Shown here: one piece after another, positions 53,985 to 55,366 of the stretch | How positions within the stretch are numbered: the stretch's first letter is position 1 | Layout of the letters: each line of letters starts with the position of its first letter | Made by a program: the position numbers and the translations under genes | Notes under the pieces: generated by a model | Told to the model about the DNA's origin: nothing | The model's database searches: none | The model's input: the letters and a program-made list of their open reading frames with translations, nothing else | From: Taibaiella sp. | GTDB taxonomy: Bacteria > Bacteroidota > Bacteroidia > Chitinophagales > Chitinophagaceae | Assembly: GCA_021740995.1 (NCBI GenBank) | Contig: JAIOYR010000016.1 | Coordinates: forward strand, 1-55,366 | DNA: 55,366 nucleotides | Direction: 5' to 3'

Positions 53985-54431
53985 TTACTCACTTACTACT
54001 TCAAATTCTATTTCTACTATATTTTCCTTGCCAAAGTCAATGCTAGCTTTGTGCGTACCTGCTTCTTTCACATCGTCGATGATAGAGATGCGGCGGCGGT
54101 CTATTTCGTAGCCTTTCTGCTCACGGATAGCACGTGCTATCTGGATTGCAGTAACAGAGCCAAATATTTTTCCGCTGATACCTATTTTAGCACCTACTTT
54201 TATTGGGCTTGCTTTCAGTACTTCGGTTACATTAGCTATTTCTGCCAGCAGTTTGTTTTCTTTCTTCGCCAGTTGTTTGCGGCGCTCTTCCATTATTTTG
54301 GTGTTGGATGAGCTTGCTTCTATAGCGTATTTCTGTGGTATCAGGTAGTTGCGGGCATATCCCGGTTTTACCTCTACCATTTCATGGGCAGAGCCCAAAT
54401 TGTCAACATCTTTTATTAGAATGATTTGCAT
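53985..54431 (-). CDS. rplI: 50S ribosomal protein L9
   Basis: A 148-residue ribosomal protein. The N-terminal domain has IILIKDVDNLGSAHEMVEVK then PGYARNYLIPQKYAI (about 3-37). A long linker helix and a C-terminal RNA-binding domain (KIFGSVTAIQIARAI, about 87-101) follow. It is the last gene of the rpsF-rpsR-rplI operon, 7 bp after rpsR. Confidence 0.96.
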   Translation of the reverse strand: MQIILIKDVDNLGSAHEMVEVKPGYARNYLIPQKYAIEASSSNTKIMEERRKQLAKKENKLLAEIANVTEVLKASPIKVGAKIGISGKIFGSVTAIQIARAIREQKGYEIDRRRISIIDDVKEAGTHKASIDFGKENIVEIEFEVVSE

Positions 54432-54438
54432 GATTTTT

Positions 54439-54705
54439 CTACTTTAAAAGGTCAGTAACATAAGGTAAAATAGCCATCTGGCGGGCTTTTTTTATCGCCT
54501 GTGATACTTTGCGCTGAAACTTCAGGGAGTTACCTGAGATACGGCGGGGAAGCATCTTTCCCTGTTCGTTAAGAAACTTTTTCAGAAATTCGCCATCCTT
54601 ATAGTCTATATAACGGATGCCCATTTTCTTGAAACGACAGTATTTTTTCTGACGCTTTTCCACACGCTGTGAGGTGAGGAATTTTATTTCGTTCTGTTTA
54701 GCCAT
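54439..54705 (-). CDS. rpsR: 30S ribosomal protein S18
   Basis: An 88-residue ribosomal protein with [17 protein letters not shown] (about 21-37), [20 protein letters not shown] (about 41-60) and [15 protein letters not shown] near the end. It binds with S6 on the small subunit platform. Confidence 0.96.
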   Translation of the reverse strand: MAKQNEIKFLTSQRVEKRQKKYCRFKKMGIRYIDYKDGEFLKKFLNEQGKMLPRRISGNSLKFQRKVSQAIKKARQMAILPYVTDLLK

Positions 54706-54716
54706 TTTGCGTGATT

Positions 54717-55079
54717 TTATGCGTTTTCAGCGGTTAAGTGTTTACTGCGTTTCCTGAGGTTATAAGCTACGGCATATTTGTCGAGGCTTGTCACCATGTG
54801 GCGCATAATGTTTTCATCACGGTTCATCTGAACTTCGAGTTTTGCGTTCAGGTCTGTGGGTGCCATGAATTCCACTACAAAATAAAGACCGGTAGTCTTT
54901 TTTGCAATCGGATAAGCCAGTGAGCGGAGCCCCCAGATTTCTTCGTGAACGATTTGCCCGCCGTTGTTTTTGAGGAAGTCGATGTACTTCTTCTGAGCGT
55001 TCTTGTAGTCATCCTCCGCTAGCACGGGTGTGAAGATGACCATCAGCTCGTAATTCTGAAGGTTGTTTTCTGTTGCCAT
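54717..55079 (-). CDS. rpsF: 30S ribosomal protein S6
   Basis: A 120-residue ribosomal protein from the ATG at 55079-55077 ([16 protein letters not shown]). The frame is open a further 47 codons upstream, but that part is not protein-like and covers the promoter. Typical text is [20 protein letters not shown] (about 46-65) and [20 protein letters not shown] (about 79-98). It starts the rpsF-rpsR-rplI operon; no ssb gene sits between rpsF and rpsR as in some phyla. Confidence 0.95.
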   Translation of the reverse strand: MATENNLQNYELMVIFTPVLAEDDYKNAQKKYIDFLKNNGGQIVHEEIWGLRSLAYPIAKKTTGLYFVVEFMAPTDLNAKLEVQMNRDENIMRHMVTSLDKYAVAYNLRKRSKHLTAENA

Positions 55080-55165
55080 AATTTTTTTTAAAACGTTAAT
55101 CCCATCTCCCGGCAGGAACATTCGGATATTCCGCCGAAGCGAAACAGCCGGGAAATTTGGGAGTG

Positions 55166-55196
55166 CAAAGGTAATACATACTTTTCTTACATCCAA
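55166..55196 (-). promoter_or_regulatory. Promoter of the rpsF operon
   Basis: On the minus strand TTG (55196-55194), a 20-bp spacer and TACCTTTG (55173-55166) match the Bacteroidota consensus. The -7 element is the same sequence as at metH. It leaves a leader of about 80 nt before the rpsF ATG, which could hold an S6:S18-type control site. Confidence 0.7.
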
Positions 55197-55342
55197 GAAA
55201 AATATAAAATTATTTCGCATCTTAGTAATGTGTGGGAAAGTTTAACGGTGCATGGCGTGGTTTTACATTTTTATAACATTACCCTGCTTTAACTTTATCT
55301 AAAGCATTGATAAACATTCTGTCATACTATCAACTATCTTAT

Positions 55343-55366
55343 ATGCAAGCACTTAGCAGATACCAC
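55343..55366 (+). CDS. Possible start of a gene running off the right edge
   Basis: ATG at 55343 opens a frame (MQALSRYH) that continues to the window end. It is divergent from rpsF. Too short to identify; it may be non-coding. Confidence 0.25.

Overview
The window reads as a chromosomal segment of a Bacteroidota bacterium, most likely a Chitinophagales/Chitinophagaceae-type lineage. The evidence is of four kinds. There are two proteins with type IX secretion (T9SS) C-terminal sorting domains and a gldF-gldG gliding pair. There is an alternative complex III (actABCDEF) followed by cytochrome c oxidase genes. Several intergenic regions carry the Bacteroidota -7 element TAnnTTTG, and a typical Shine-Dalgarno sequence is rarely visible. 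The DNA has moderate GC in core genes and is clearly AT-richer between about 37.2 and 41.8 kb. No rRNA, tRNA or CRISPR array was recognised.

Layout. 1-3.3 kb: the N-terminal part of methionine synthase (metH, minus strand, cut by the window edge), a PadR regulator with a partner membrane protein, and a DUF2480 gene. 3.4-8.7 kb: a large T9SS surface protein (choice-of-anchor A plus PKD domains), an Omp28-like T9SS cargo protein and a divergent SDR. 9.1-21.1 kb: the respiratory operon actA-B-C-D-E-F-coxB-coxA, which would pass electrons from quinol through the multihaem/Fe-S complex to an A1-type haem-copper oxidase. It ends at a strong terminator. 21.2-27 kb: a STAS protein, clpC, a GlxA-like AraC regulator, a VOC protein, a lipoprotein and a small membrane protein. 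27-36.7 kb: gldF, gldG and a DUF4340 gene with tight or overlapping junctions, then a NUDIX hydrolase, an outer-membrane-type protein, an FMN reductase, PPK2, a gamma-class carbonic anhydrase, a zinc/cation diffusion facilitator and a glycosyltransferase.

36.7-43.2 kb is the accessory region and the most interesting part. Two 78-bp direct repeats (69/78 identical) at 37113-37190 and 42205-42282 bracket about 5 kb. This segment holds an unrecognised 818-aa protein (putative winged-helix, zinc ribbon and PD-(D/E)xK nuclease-like parts), a DarT-DarG DNA ADP-ribosylation toxin-antitoxin pair and a hydrolase remnant. A RelE/antitoxin pair follows. A second family of short diverged repeats sits at the edges of the darTG and RelE units. 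Together this looks like a small defence/toxin-antitoxin island. The 818-aa protein is the best candidate for an undescribed defence component.

43.2-55.4 kb returns to housekeeping: a Wzi-like outer membrane protein, dihydroorotase, a short MutS-like ATPase, an orphan OmpR-type response regulator, ruvC, a flippase-like membrane protein, a DUF3108 protein, a YjjG-type nucleotidase, a methionine aminotransferase, a ParE/RelE toxin pair, and the rpsF-rpsR-rplI ribosomal operon with a good promoter and a terminator.
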